A stretch of DNA of 33,598 bases, from contig LFTN01000084.1 in NCBI GenBank assembly GCA_001513495.1, positions 1-33,598 of the forward strand, in the 5' to 3' direction. The notes beneath the pieces were generated by a model. It saw only the letters and a program-made list of their open reading frames with translations, was not told the DNA's origin and ran no database searches. Shown here piece by piece: positions 18,318 through 26,785 of the stretch. Position numbers and translations under genes: made by a program. The DNA is from Clostridiales bacterium DTU087. GTDB lineage: Bacteria > Bacillota > Limnochordia > DTU087. Positions within the stretch are counted from its first letter, which is position 1. Each line of letters starts with the position of its first letter.

Positions 18318-19302
18318 CGCCTAATCTTGCTGCCATACTCGCAATACTATCCGTAAGCTCTGCCCGTACCGCGTCCTCTGCTACCTTCAGTGCATTTTGA
18401 ATGGCAGTTGCGTTGGAACTGCCGTGGCTAACGATAGAAACCCCGTCGACTCCCAACAAAGGAGAGCCGCCATATTCCGTATAGTCCAGCCTCTGTTTTA
18501 CCCGGTGAAGGGCCGGCCGGGCCAGCATGCCGCCTAAGAGCGCGAGTTTGCTGGCTGTCAGCTCTTCCTTGATGGTATCAAGAACCATCATCCCCAATCC
18601 TTCCGCCACTTTCAGCACGACATTGCCCACAAACCCGTCGCAGACCACTACATTGGCCCGCCCCGCAAACAGTTCCCTTCCTTCAACGTTGCCAACGAAG
18701 TTGAGCCCGCTCTGTTCCAGCAGCTGATAGACTTTGACCGTCAGTTCATTACCCTTGGAGGCCTCTGAACCGATGTTCAACAGCCCCACAGTGGGCTCCT
18801 TAATGCCCCGGACCTTTTCCAAATAGGCCTGCCCCATGGCTGCAAACTGAACTAGATGGCTGGGCCTGCAGTCTACATTGGCACCTACGTCCAGCAAGAT
18901 TGCCTCACCTGCATGGACTGGTATTGGACAGGGAATCGCTGGCCGTTCGATGCCAGGTATTCTTCCCATAGTCAAGAGTGCGGCTGCCATCATCGCTCCG
19001 GTATTACCTGCGCTGACAAAGGCTTGGGCTTCACCTTCCTTGACCAGCCGCGCTGCCACTACCAAGGATGAATCCCGCTTCTGCCGTACGGCGCGGACGG
19101 GATGGTCTTCCATCCCTATGATTTCTGTAGCTGGTACAAGCACTAGCCTGTCTGTGTTGTATTGTCTCAGCAGAGGTTCTATCTGGTCAGGATCCCCAAC
19201 CAACAGAACCACTGCATCAGTGCCTTGGACAAATGCTGCTGCTCCAGCCACAGTGACCGTGGGGCCAAAGTCACCGCCCATTGCATCCAATGCTATTTTC
19301 AT
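18301..19302 (-). CDS. plsX: Phosphate acyltransferase PlsX
   Basis: MKIALDAMGGDFGPTVTVAGAAAFV; FVSAGNTGAMMAAALL; VVCDGFVGNVVLK. Start at 19302. Confidence 0.97.
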   Translation of the reverse strand: MKIALDAMGGDFGPTVTVAGAAAFVQGTDAVVLLVGDPDQIEPLLRQYNTDRLVLVPATEIIGMEDHPVRAVRQKRDSSLVVAARLVKEGEAQAFVSAGNTGAMMAAALLTMGRIPGIERPAIPCPIPVHAGEAILLDVGANVDCRPSHLVQFAAMGQAYLEKVRGIKEPTVGLLNIGSEASKGNELTVKVYQLLEQSGLNFVGNVEGRELFAGRANVVVCDGFVGNVVLKVAEGLGMMVLDTIKEELTASKLALLGGMLARPALHRVKQRLDYTEYGGSPLLGVDGVSIVSHGSSNATAIQNALKVAEDAVRAELTDSIASMAARLGGENSD

Positions 19303-19312
19303 GAGCTTTCCG

Positions 19313-19912
19313 TCATCCTTCCGGATTGGCTGTCTCCCCGGCGGCAGCATCCCGTGTCTCGATGGCCGCTACCTCAAAACGTCCCACAAACACTTTCCTG
19401 CCGCTTACTTTGCTGTTCACATGCACCGTGGTGCGGTTGCCGCTGGCATTTGCGACTTCCGCTTGACAGAAGATGGATTCCCCGACATACACCGGGTGGC
19501 GAAAATGGATCTCCGCTCTGGCGGTAAACACCACCGGCGAATCCACCAGGGCAACAGCAAGGGAATTGGCCTGTGCAAAGATATGATGCCCCCGAACGAC
19601 CTTTGTCTTACTGAAACCCATTTCTTCAGTTGTCTTCAGCAAAGAACTGCCCCTCTTGCCCAGCTCCACATCGAGGAGCTGTCCCACCAGTTCCTGGCCG
19701 CTCATAGCTTTGAGCTGGCCGTAGGCAGCTTCAGCCAGAGCCTTTGTTCTTTCCCGCATTTCCGGTATGGATAGTTCCAGGCGATCGAGCCGGATGGTCT
19801 GTACACTAACTCCAAATTGATCTGCCAGTTCTTCATCAGTAAGAAACGGTTGCTGATTCACCAGTTCTATCAACTGCTCTTGGCGTTTTCGCTTGTTGAG
19901 CCTTCGGACCAT
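19313..19912 (-). CDS. fapR: Transcription factor FapR (malonyl-CoA-responsive repressor)
   Basis: HTH LTDEELADQFGVSVQTIRLDRLELSIPEMRERTK; hot-dog domain with RGHHIFAQANSLAVA. Confidence 0.96.
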   Translation of the reverse strand: MVRRLNKRKRQEQLIELVNQQPFLTDEELADQFGVSVQTIRLDRLELSIPEMRERTKALAEAAYGQLKAMSGQELVGQLLDVELGKRGSSLLKTTEEMGFSKTKVVRGHHIFAQANSLAVALVDSPVVFTARAEIHFRHPVYVGESIFCQAEVANASGNRTTVHVNSKVSGRKVFVGRFEVAAIETRDAAAGETANPEG

Positions 19913-19997
19913 ATACCTACGCAGCCCTTTCTAGACATCTGCCGGGGTTAAACCAGGGCCCTTGTCCTTTTGCCTGCCAGTCTGCTACGGGTTCATC

Positions 19998-20014
19998 CTA
20001 GGACCTGGTCTTAG
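19998..20014. promoter_or_regulatory. Putative FapR operator
   Basis: CTAGGACC-T-GGTCTTAG: imperfect inverted repeat resembling the TTAGTACC-N-GGTACTAA FapR motif, located just downstream of a -10 element and upstream of fapR. Confidence 0.7.
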
Positions 20015-20028
20015 TAACTCGTAATCAT

Positions 20029-20057
20029 AGTTTACCTGATCTAAACAGATTTGGCAA
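20029..20057 (-). promoter_or_regulatory. Putative SigA promoter of fapR-plsX-fab operon
   Basis: Minus strand TTGCCA (20052-20057), 17-nt spacer, TAAACT (20029-20034). Confidence 0.6.
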
Positions 20058-20090
20058 GTGGTGCCGCCAGCGCTGATCACTCCCACAAAT

Positions 20091-20126
20091 AAAAAAGACT
20101 GAGTAGAGCAGCAGCCCCTCAGTCTT
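20091..20126 (-). terminator. Rho-independent terminator downstream of rpmF
   Basis: Minus strand AAGACTGAG-(14-nt loop)-CTCAGTCTT-TTTTATT. Confidence 0.85.
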
Positions 20127-20149
20127 CTTATGTTCTCCATTTGGAAAAG

Positions 20150-20332
20150 CTATTCAGCACTCACCTCAACCACTTGGCGGCCTTTGTAATACCCGCAGTT
20201 GCCGCATACCCGGTGCGGCAATCTCGGCTCATGGCACTGAGGGCACTCTACCGCACCCACAGCAGCCAGCTTCCAGTTGGCGCGGCGTTTCCGTGTACGA
20301 GCTCTTGCCTGTCGACGTTTAGGTACAGCCAT
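20150..20332 (-). CDS. rpmF: 50S ribosomal protein L32 (zinc-binding form)
   Basis: MAVPKRRQARARTRKRRANWKL; CPQC...CGNCGYY. Confidence 0.97.
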   Translation of the reverse strand: MAVPKRRQARARTRKRRANWKLAAVGAVECPQCHEPRLPHRVCGNCGYYKGRQVVEVSAE

Positions 20333-20379
20333 GAATTGTCACCTCCTGTCAATGTGTGCTGCCGATGCCCCAGAATGGT

Positions 20380-20931
20380 TCATCCCCTTCCATTTAGGAG
20401 CAGGCCCAACTGGGCCATGCGGGGATTGATGTCATCGATAGCACAATCACACTTACCTTCGTTTAGATCCTTGCCGCACTGGGGGCAAAGGCCTTGGCAT
20501 CCTTCCCGGCAGAGGACCTTGACCGGCATCGATACCAGCAGATTCTCCAACACTACATCATCTAGGTGGATGGTCAAACCCCGGAACTCTTGCACGTCTT
20601 CCTGATACCAATCATCGTCCTCATCGTCTTGGTCAGATGCCGAGTTTGTACTGCTGCCATGGGATGCCATACGAAACCGCTCATCCACATCTGCCTTAAT
20701 GCTCACTCGGACAGGACTCAGACATCTTGCACAGCTAGTCTCGATGTCTGCAGCTGCGGTACCCCTCACTAAGAAGACTTCACCGGCCGCAGTCACCCGG
20801 CCGTTGAATACTACCGGACTGACCCAGTGGAGAGACTGTCCATCTAAATCCAGCTCAGCCCAATCCTCCACGAAACGGAACCGTATCTCCCCACCCCTAA
20901 TGTCCTTGATCTCACCAATATTCACTTCCAT
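20380..20931 (-). CDS. yceD: YceD/DUF177 family protein
   Basis: CARCLSPVRV; VLCREGCQGLCPQCGKDLNEGKCDC motif; upstream of rpmF as is usual. Confidence 0.93.
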   Translation of the reverse strand: MEVNIGEIKDIRGGEIRFRFVEDWAELDLDGQSLHWVSPVVFNGRVTAAGEVFLVRGTAAADIETSCARCLSPVRVSIKADVDERFRMASHGSSTNSASDQDDEDDDWYQEDVQEFRGLTIHLDDVVLENLLVSMPVKVLCREGCQGLCPQCGKDLNEGKCDCAIDDINPRMAQLGLLLNGRG

Positions 20932-20948
20932 AGGGTCTCACCCCATAA

Positions 20949-20977
20949 ATTATAATTACGGCATCTACGGCTGTCAA
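20949..20977 (-). promoter_or_regulatory. Perfect consensus SigA promoter for yceD-rpmF
   Basis: Minus strand TTGACA (20972-20977), 17-nt spacer, TATAAT (20949-20954). Confidence 0.93.
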
Positions 20978-21060
20978 GCAGCTCCCGCTCTGAGGCCTTC
21001 TAGTCCCGACACCCTTGCCTTTCGATTAGAGGGATCGCCATTTTCCCACCTATACATGCA

Positions 21061-21936
21061 TCAATATCTCAAAGCCTGCATCACCGCCCGCTGATGGTCT
21101 GGATCCAATCGGTTCCCGGAATGCAGCCGGCTGTCGTAAAAGTGGATGCAAAAATGGCCAGGGAAATTGTTGCCCTCAATGCTGCTGCTGCCGTGGGGCA
21201 TTCCATTCATTGATGCAGCAATATAAAGGCCGTCGCACTTTACCGCTATAGGTCTTCTTGCCCATGACCAGCTCCCGCCCACTGCCCTTTTCATGATCTC
21301 AGTATCGGCAGCGGTGAGAGGCTCCACATCAGCATGGTTGGTGCCGAACAGGCGCCTGACCTGGAAGTGGAGGCCGGACTCCAGATCAATCACAGTGGCT
21401 GTTCCCTGCCGCGGAAAAAGCCGATCGGCTTCACTCCAGGGCACTAAAGAGATGGATGGGGCCACCAGTCCCCCTTTGGGAATCTTCAATACCTGTCCGG
21501 GGGCTATCCTGCTGGGATTGGAAATGGCATTGACCCTTGCCAGATCTGAGACGGCGAGATTATGGCTCCTGGCTATGCCCCACAACGTGTCACCGGGCTT
21601 TACGAGATACGTACCTGCCCCCCCGATCAGCAGCTTCTGCAGCGCTTCCCATGTGGCTCGGCCGACAATGCCGTCAGTTTCCAACCCTTGCGCCTGTTGA
21701 AAGGCCGCCACGGCTTGGCGGGTCGCAGGGCCAAATATTCCATCAGCACACTGCGTCAGATATCCCAGTTCTGCCAAGCAGTTCTGCAGAAACATGACAG
21801 CTGCACCTCTCATGTCCTGCCGCAATACGCCCAGGTCGGACAGGGACCATTCGCTTGCTGCTTCTAAGCTCTGGGCTGATGCAGCAATCGAAAACAAGAT
21901 AAAAAAGACTAAGATGAGTGCCCGTACAGGCCGCAT
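21061..21936 (-). CDS. Secreted peptidoglycan-binding + LysM protein with conserved uncharacterised C-terminal domain
   Basis: Signal peptide MRPVRALILVFFILFSIAASAQS; PG_binding_1 GYLTQCADGIFGPATRQAVAAFQQAQGLETDGIVG; LysM YLVKPGDTLWGIARSHNLAVSDLARVN; C-terminus HGSSSIEGNNFPGHFCIHFYDSRLHSGNRLDPDHQ. Start ATG at 21936 with AGGAAGGGG upstream. Confidence 0.9.
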   Translation of the reverse strand: MRPVRALILVFFILFSIAASAQSLEAASEWSLSDLGVLRQDMRGAAVMFLQNCLAELGYLTQCADGIFGPATRQAVAAFQQAQGLETDGIVGRATWEALQKLLIGGAGTYLVKPGDTLWGIARSHNLAVSDLARVNAISNPSRIAPGQVLKIPKGGLVAPSISLVPWSEADRLFPRQGTATVIDLESGLHFQVRRLFGTNHADVEPLTAADTEIMKRAVGGSWSWARRPIAVKCDGLYIAASMNGMPHGSSSIEGNNFPGHFCIHFYDSRLHSGNRLDPDHQRAVMQALRY

Positions 21937-22008
21937 GCTTCCCCTTCCTCTCCTACAGCTGACTAATACCCCTAGCTGCCTGCTATCTTTTGTCCAATAC
22001 CATAAAGA

Positions 22009-22037
22009 CATATTCCATCTTAACCATCATATACATA
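22009..22037 (+). promoter_or_regulatory. Candidate SigE-type promoter for ylbJ
   Basis: cATATT (22009-22014), 15-nt spacer, tATACAta (22030-22037), resembling the SigE -35 ATATT / -10 CATACAnT pattern. Confidence 0.5.
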
Positions 22038-22084
22038 TACGGATTTTGGTCTTGTACCAGCTTCATCTATCGGGGGGAGTCAAC

Positions 22085-23326
22085 TTGCCAAAAAAGAAAT
22101 CGTCCTTTTCCAGATGGTATGCTTACTTCTCCGGGGCCGCGGCATTACTGGTAACCGTCACCATCCTCCGCTATCCCGAAGCTGCCTTTGCAGCTTCCTT
22201 GGATGGCCTTCAGATTTGGTTCGACATTGTACTCCCCGCCCTCCTGCCCTTCTTCGTCATGTCAGAAATTCTTATGGGCCTTGGGGTAGTCCACTTCATT
22301 GGCGTACTCCTGGAGCCCCTCATGCGCCCGCTGTTTCGAATACCGGGAGTAGGAGCCTTCGCTGTTGCGATGGGCCTGGCATCGGGGTATCCCATCGGGG
22401 CTAAGATTACGGCCCAGCTGCGGCGGGAGAACCTGTGTAACGGCGTGGAAGGCGAAAGGCTTGTTTCGTTTGCCAATACTGCCGACCCCCTCTTCATGGT
22501 AGGTGCGGTGGCCGTCGGCATGTTTGGCATCCAAGAAATCGGGTGGACCATTGCTGCAGCCCACTACCTGTCGGTGGTCATTGTGGGGTTCTTGATGCGC
22601 TTCATCCCCGACAAAGGGCCGCCTACCGTCAGTCCCTCCGCCCCGAGCCAACGGGGAAACATCATCTCCCGGGCATTCCGAGCACTGGAGGATGCCCGGG
22701 TGAGAGACGGCCGCTCCTTCGGGCAGCTGTTTGGCGATGCCATCAGAGAGACATTTTCCTCTATGCTGTTCATCGGCGGCTGCATTATGGTCTTTTCAGT
22801 CCTGGGCCGTATCCTGGATGTTGCAGGTATAACCCAAGCCCTGCACAGCTGGGTGGCAGCCCTTATCCGGCCGTCTTCCATCAATGATGCAGTTATTCCG
22901 CCGCTGGTGCGAGGAATCATAGAGATAACCATTGGATGTGAAGCCATCAGTCAGGCCAATGCTTCACTGCTCCTGCGGACAGCTGCTGCCAGCTTCATAA
23001 TTGGCTGGAGCGGCATGTCAGTCCACGCCCAAGTCGCAACCATGGTTCGGGGGACCGACATGCGCATGGGCCCTTATATCATCGCCCGGGCACTCCACGG
23101 CACACTGGCAGCAGTGATGACATTGGTTCTTTGGCGGCCCATCGCTGCGGCGACAGCTGCAGGCCTCCCGCTGCCCTCCATGGGCCTCGGTGCAGCATCC
23201 TTTCTCGCCCGCCTGGGCATGTCCTTTAGGGCTGTCTTAACTGCCACCGGCCTCTTGGCGGGGTTAGCCGTCATCTTCAACCTGATTAGAAGCGTGAGGG
23301 TGGTCTTTTTCCGGGTGAGGCCTTAA
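22085..23326 (+). CDS. ylbJ: Sporulation integral membrane protein YlbJ
   Basis: Multi-TM protein: LPALLPFFVMSEILMGLGVVHFIGVLLEPLMRPLFRIPGVGAFAVAMGLASGYPIGAKITAQLRR. TTG start at 22085 after GGGGGGAGT; the ORF-track start (21794) lies within the divergent gene. Confidence 0.93.
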   Translation: MPKKKSSFSRWYAYFSGAAALLVTVTILRYPEAAFAASLDGLQIWFDIVLPALLPFFVMSEILMGLGVVHFIGVLLEPLMRPLFRIPGVGAFAVAMGLASGYPIGAKITAQLRRENLCNGVEGERLVSFANTADPLFMVGAVAVGMFGIQEIGWTIAAAHYLSVVIVGFLMRFIPDKGPPTVSPSAPSQRGNIISRAFRALEDARVRDGRSFGQLFGDAIRETFSSMLFIGGCIMVFSVLGRILDVAGITQALHSWVAALIRPSSINDAVIPPLVRGIIEITIGCEAISQANASLLLRTAAASFIIGWSGMSVHAQVATMVRGTDMRMGPYIIARALHGTLAAVMTLVLWRPIAAATAAGLPLPSMGLGAASFLARLGMSFRAVLTATGLLAGLAVIFNLIRSVRVVFFRVRP

Positions 23327-23346
23327 CAGCGCCAGAGTTACCGCAC

Positions 23347-23901
23347 CTACTCCTTCAGCCGTTTTTGATACTTCTTCCTGAACTTGGCCAGTTTAGGGGC
23401 AATGACCGTGCGGCAGTAGGGCTGATTGGGGTTCAGGCTGTAGTAGTCCTTATGGTAATCCTCTGCCGGGTAGAACACAGTAAAGGGCACAACCTCGGTG
23501 ACGATGGGCAAATCGAATACCCTATCGACTTCCAGCTCAGCTATGAATGATTCCGCGATTTGCCTTTGCTTTTCTGTATGGTAAAAAATCGCTGAGCGGT
23601 ACTGGGTTCCTATATCCGGTCCCTGCCGATTGAGTGTCGTCGGGTCATGGATACTGAAAAAAACCTCCAACAAGTCCCTAAACGATATGACCTCCGGATG
23701 GAAAGTAATGTGGACCACCTCTGCGTGGCCAGTGGTGCCTGTACAGACTTCTTTGTATGAGGGGTTGACTGTCGTTCCCCCACTGAATCCAGATGAAACA
23801 GCAACTACACCCTGGAGACTGTCAAAGACGGCTTCCAAGCACCAGAAGCACCCACCAGCTAAGGTGGCAGTCTCGGTGCCTTGCCCAAGGGACATCTGCA
23901 T
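23347..23901 (-). CDS. msrA: Peptide methionine (S)-S-oxide reductase
   Basis: ATLAGGCFWCLEAVFDSLQGV; GHAEVVHITFHPEVISF; GPDIGTQYRSAIFYH. Confidence 0.97.
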   Translation of the reverse strand: MQMSLGQGTETATLAGGCFWCLEAVFDSLQGVVAVSSGFSGGTTVNPSYKEVCTGTTGHAEVVHITFHPEVISFRDLLEVFFSIHDPTTLNRQGPDIGTQYRSAIFYHTEKQRQIAESFIAELEVDRVFDLPIVTEVVPFTVFYPAEDYHKDYYSLNPNQPYCRTVIAPKLAKFRKKYQKRLKE

Positions 23902-23946
23902 CCCTCCACTTCCCTATATGATTAGCCTTAAGCATTCTCCCATCAA

Positions 23947-24420
23947 CTATTCCATATGCTCGAGATGATCGAGTCCGTTCTCCACCACCGACAGATTTTC
24001 TGCCAGCGACTTGTGCAGGATCTCCAGCAGTTTCTTGGCATAGCTCTTAGCTCCAGATTCCATTTCATAGGCCTGCCTGCGGGCTTCCTCTACAATCCGT
24101 TCGGCCTCCGCTTGGGCCAGCCTAATGATCTCACTTTCCCGCAGAAGCCTAGCTGCCTGTTCCTCAGCCTGGGCAATAATCCGCTCCGCCCTTCTTTGCC
24201 CATCCTCAAGGATCCGGTCCCTCTCGGAGGCCAGAGCCTCTGCCCTGCGCATCTCCTCCGGCAGCGCATTGCGGATCTTGGCAATTAGATCTAAGACTTC
24301 ATCTTCATCGACCAGACTCCGGCCCGAAAGGGGGATCTTCGGTGCCACCTCCACTACCTCTTGCAATCGGTCCAGCAGGATAACGAGATTTCTTCGATTC
24401 AACCCAATAGCCCCCTTCAA
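23947..24420 (-). CDS. Conserved coiled-coil protein (ATP synthase subunit B-like), coaD-associated
   Basis: NLVILLDRLQEVVEVAPKIPLSGRSLVDEDEVLDLIAKIRNALPEEMRRAE followed by charged coiled coil; position next to coaD. Confidence 0.75.
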   Translation of the reverse strand: MKGAIGLNRRNLVILLDRLQEVVEVAPKIPLSGRSLVDEDEVLDLIAKIRNALPEEMRRAEALASERDRILEDGQRRAERIIAQAEEQAARLLRESEIIRLAQAEAERIVEEARRQAYEMESGAKSYAKKLLEILHKSLAENLSVVENGLDHLEHME

Positions 24421-24437
24421 TGGTCAACATTCGGTGC

Positions 24438-24929
24438 TCAGTCTCTGTGAGCCTGCACGAATCTCTTAGTTAGGGCCTCGGCAACACAAGGTGGAACCCA
24501 AGCGCTAATGTCACCACCGAGGCTGGCTACCTCTTTGACGGCGCTGGAGCTGAGAAAGGACCATTCGTTGCTGGTCATCATGAAGACAGTCTCAACATCT
24601 TTATCTAGATGGTGATTCATCGATGCCATCTTCAGCTCATATTCGAAATCGGTGACCGCCCGCAGCCCCCGGACAATGGCCACGGCGCCCCGCCGCTTAG
24701 CGTACTCCACCACCAACCCGCCAAACTGCTCACAGACAACAATATCCAGGTGCTCTGTAGCCTTTCGCAGCAGCTCGACCCTCTCTTCAGCAGTAAACAG
24801 AGCTTGTTTTGCTGGATTGTCTAAGACTGCCACATAGATTCGATCAAACAGATCGCACGCCCGGGTGATGATGTCTAGATGTCCGTAAGTTACGGGATCA
24901 AAACTCCCAGGACAAACCGCGATTTTCAT
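24438..24929 (-). CDS. coaD: Pantetheine-phosphate adenylyltransferase
   Basis: MKIAVCPGSFDPVTYGHLDIITRA; AIVRGLRAVTDFEYELKMASMN; SSSAVKEVASLGGDIS. Confidence 0.98.
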   Translation of the reverse strand: MKIAVCPGSFDPVTYGHLDIITRACDLFDRIYVAVLDNPAKQALFTAEERVELLRKATEHLDIVVCEQFGGLVVEYAKRRGAVAIVRGLRAVTDFEYELKMASMNHHLDKDVETVFMMTSNEWSFLSSSAVKEVASLGGDISAWVPPCVAEALTKRFVQAHRD

Positions 24930-24965
24930 ATATTTCCCTTCTTCCCTACAAATTCCTTCATCCCT

Positions 24966-25532
24966 CTAGTAATCTATAGAATCCTGCCTCAGCAGGAAAC
25001 TTATCTTTGTATCGCCGTAGGCTTGAACCCTACAGAGCCGCAGGCTGCCGACTCGCTCAGGCACTTCTTCCTGCCGCCCGTGTTCTACAATCACTAAGGT
25101 ATCGGGCCCAGCCAAGCTAGACTGATCAATGGCTGCCAAGGTACCGGCTGCCCTTCCCGAACTGTAGGGCGGGTCCAGGAAGATGCATGCAAAATCCAAT
25201 CTCCGCTTGGCTAATATGGAAACAGCCCGTTCCACATTGGTCTGATAGACCTCTGCCAGCTCAGCCAGGCCTGTCCGCTCCAGGTTCCGGCGGATTACTT
25301 GAACAGCTGCCCGGCTGTGATCAACAAAGACTGCGGCTGGAGCGCCCCTGCTCAAGGCCTCAATGCCCACAGCTCCTGAACCGGCATATAGATCTAGGAA
25401 TCTCCCCATGGCAACTCTCTCACCTAAGATGGAGAACAGAGACTCCTTGACCCGATCAGAGGTAGGCCGTGTCTTAAGACCCTTGACACTGTCTAATCTA
25501 CGGCCCTTGGCTGCTCCAGCAATTACCCGCAA
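24966..25532 (-). CDS. rsmD: 16S rRNA (guanine(966)-N(2))-methyltransferase RsmD
   Basis: MRVIAGAAKGRRL; TRPTSDRVKESLFSIL; FLDLYAGSGAVGIEALSRGA; FLDPPY. Confidence 0.97.
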   Translation of the reverse strand: MRVIAGAAKGRRLDSVKGLKTRPTSDRVKESLFSILGERVAMGRFLDLYAGSGAVGIEALSRGAPAAVFVDHSRAAVQVIRRNLERTGLAELAEVYQTNVERAVSILAKRRLDFACIFLDPPYSSGRAAGTLAAIDQSSLAGPDTLVIVEHGRQEEVPERVGSLRLCRVQAYGDTKISFLLRQDSIDY

Positions 25533-25782
25533 CTAAGCCACCTCCATTCCAGTTTTTGCCAAGAGCTTATGCAAAGTGACGAGCATACTGTTTCCGAAAA
25601 AAGAACACATTAATACCGGAGTACGGTTTAACCCTCCCCCAAATCAATAGGAGGCGCAATTGGTCTTAAGTTACCAATTTGCTCTTCCTCCGGTTTCTCC
25701 TCTCCCCCGATGGCGGTCTTTCAGGCCGCCATCGTGCCTTGGCTGCCCTTCTTCCTGCCCGCTTGCCTTGGTGTCCAATATA

Positions 25783-25815
25783 GAAAAGGACCGGGCAGCG
25801 GCTGCACCCGGCCTT
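25783..25815 (-). terminator. Putative terminator downstream of degV
   Basis: Minus strand GGCCGGGTGCAGC-CGCTGCCCGGTCC-TTTTC. Confidence 0.65.
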
Positions 25816-25859
25816 CTCTAGCATTGTTTCAGTTCAATGGATTCCTTACAGCCAAATCT

Positions 25860-26699
25860 CTATGGCAAAGCCAGATGCCACGTAAGCCCCAAGACTCCAG
25901 GCCCTGCATGGGCGCCGATGACCGGTCCAACCCAGGTAAAATAGGTCTCTGCACAATCCACTGTCTGCTGGACCTCCTCCAGCATTTCCCGTGCTTCCTC
26001 TTCTGCATCAGCGTGGAGGACGGTGACATGGACCTTGTTTTCTCCCACCTGCTCTCGGAAGATCTCCAAGAGGCGGCGGCGGGCCCTTTTCCTGCCCCGC
26101 AGCTTCTCGACCACCTCAACGGTTCCCCTTGATATCGTCAGCACCGGCTTAATCTGCAGCAGGCTTCCGGCAAGAGACGCTGCCTTGCCGATTCGGCCGT
26201 TCTTCTCCATATACTCAAAGGTATCCGGTATAAAGAGCAGGCCCAATGTGTCCTTGACCTTAACCATGGCCTCTTGGGCCTCTGCCAATGAGCCGCTGCG
26301 GCGGGCGGCTGCCAGGACCATGAGGCCGGCACCCATAGATACTGTCTCAGAGTCTATCACTACAATGCTATCTGAATCCACCATCTCTGCGGCCAGGCAA
26401 GCGGCCTGATAGGTCCCGCTCAGCTTGCTGGCGATATGGATTGAAAGCACCTGCTTACCTGCATCCACAGCCTCCCGATAGACCTCAGCGAAACGGCCGG
26501 GAGCTGGCTGAGATGTCCTGGGCAGGACATCCATAGTGCGGAGCTTATGATAGAACTCGTCAGCTGTCAGGTCTACTCCATCAGTATAGTGCTCATCCCC
26601 AATCGTGACAGACAAAGGCACGATGCGGATATCATACCGCTGTACTAGTTCAGGGCTTAAATCACACGCACTGTCGGCTACTATCTGAATACCAGCCAT
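25860..26699 (-). CDS. DegV family fatty acid-binding protein (FakB-type)
   Basis: IVADSACDLSPELVQRYDIRIVPLSVTIGDEHYTDGVDLT; TSQPAPGRF; SKLSGTYQAA; IKPVLTISRGTVEVVEKLRGRKRA. Confidence 0.96.
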   Translation of the reverse strand: MAGIQIVADSACDLSPELVQRYDIRIVPLSVTIGDEHYTDGVDLTADEFYHKLRTMDVLPRTSQPAPGRFAEVYREAVDAGKQVLSIHIASKLSGTYQAACLAAEMVDSDSIVVIDSETVSMGAGLMVLAAARRSGSLAEAQEAMVKVKDTLGLLFIPDTFEYMEKNGRIGKAASLAGSLLQIKPVLTISRGTVEVVEKLRGRKRARRRLLEIFREQVGENKVHVTVLHADAEEEAREMLEEVQQTVDCAETYFTWVGPVIGAHAGPGVLGLTWHLALP

Positions 26700-26743
26700 G
26701 CTTCTCCTCCCTCTGCCATCACCAGTCTCCTAGGTGAAAACAC

Positions 26744-26765
26744 GGCTGGGGATACTGCCCCAGCC
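26744..26765 (-). other. Strong hairpin between fakA and degV (possible attenuator/processing site)
   Basis: Minus strand GGCTGGGG-cagtat-CCCCAGCC followed by GTGTTTTC. Confidence 0.55.
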
Positions 26766-26785
26766 CAAGACTAATGTCTTCATTG

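Noticed and set aside
22564-22947. Minus-strand ORFs inside ylbJ
   Set aside because: Shadow frames of the well-supported ylbJ CDS.
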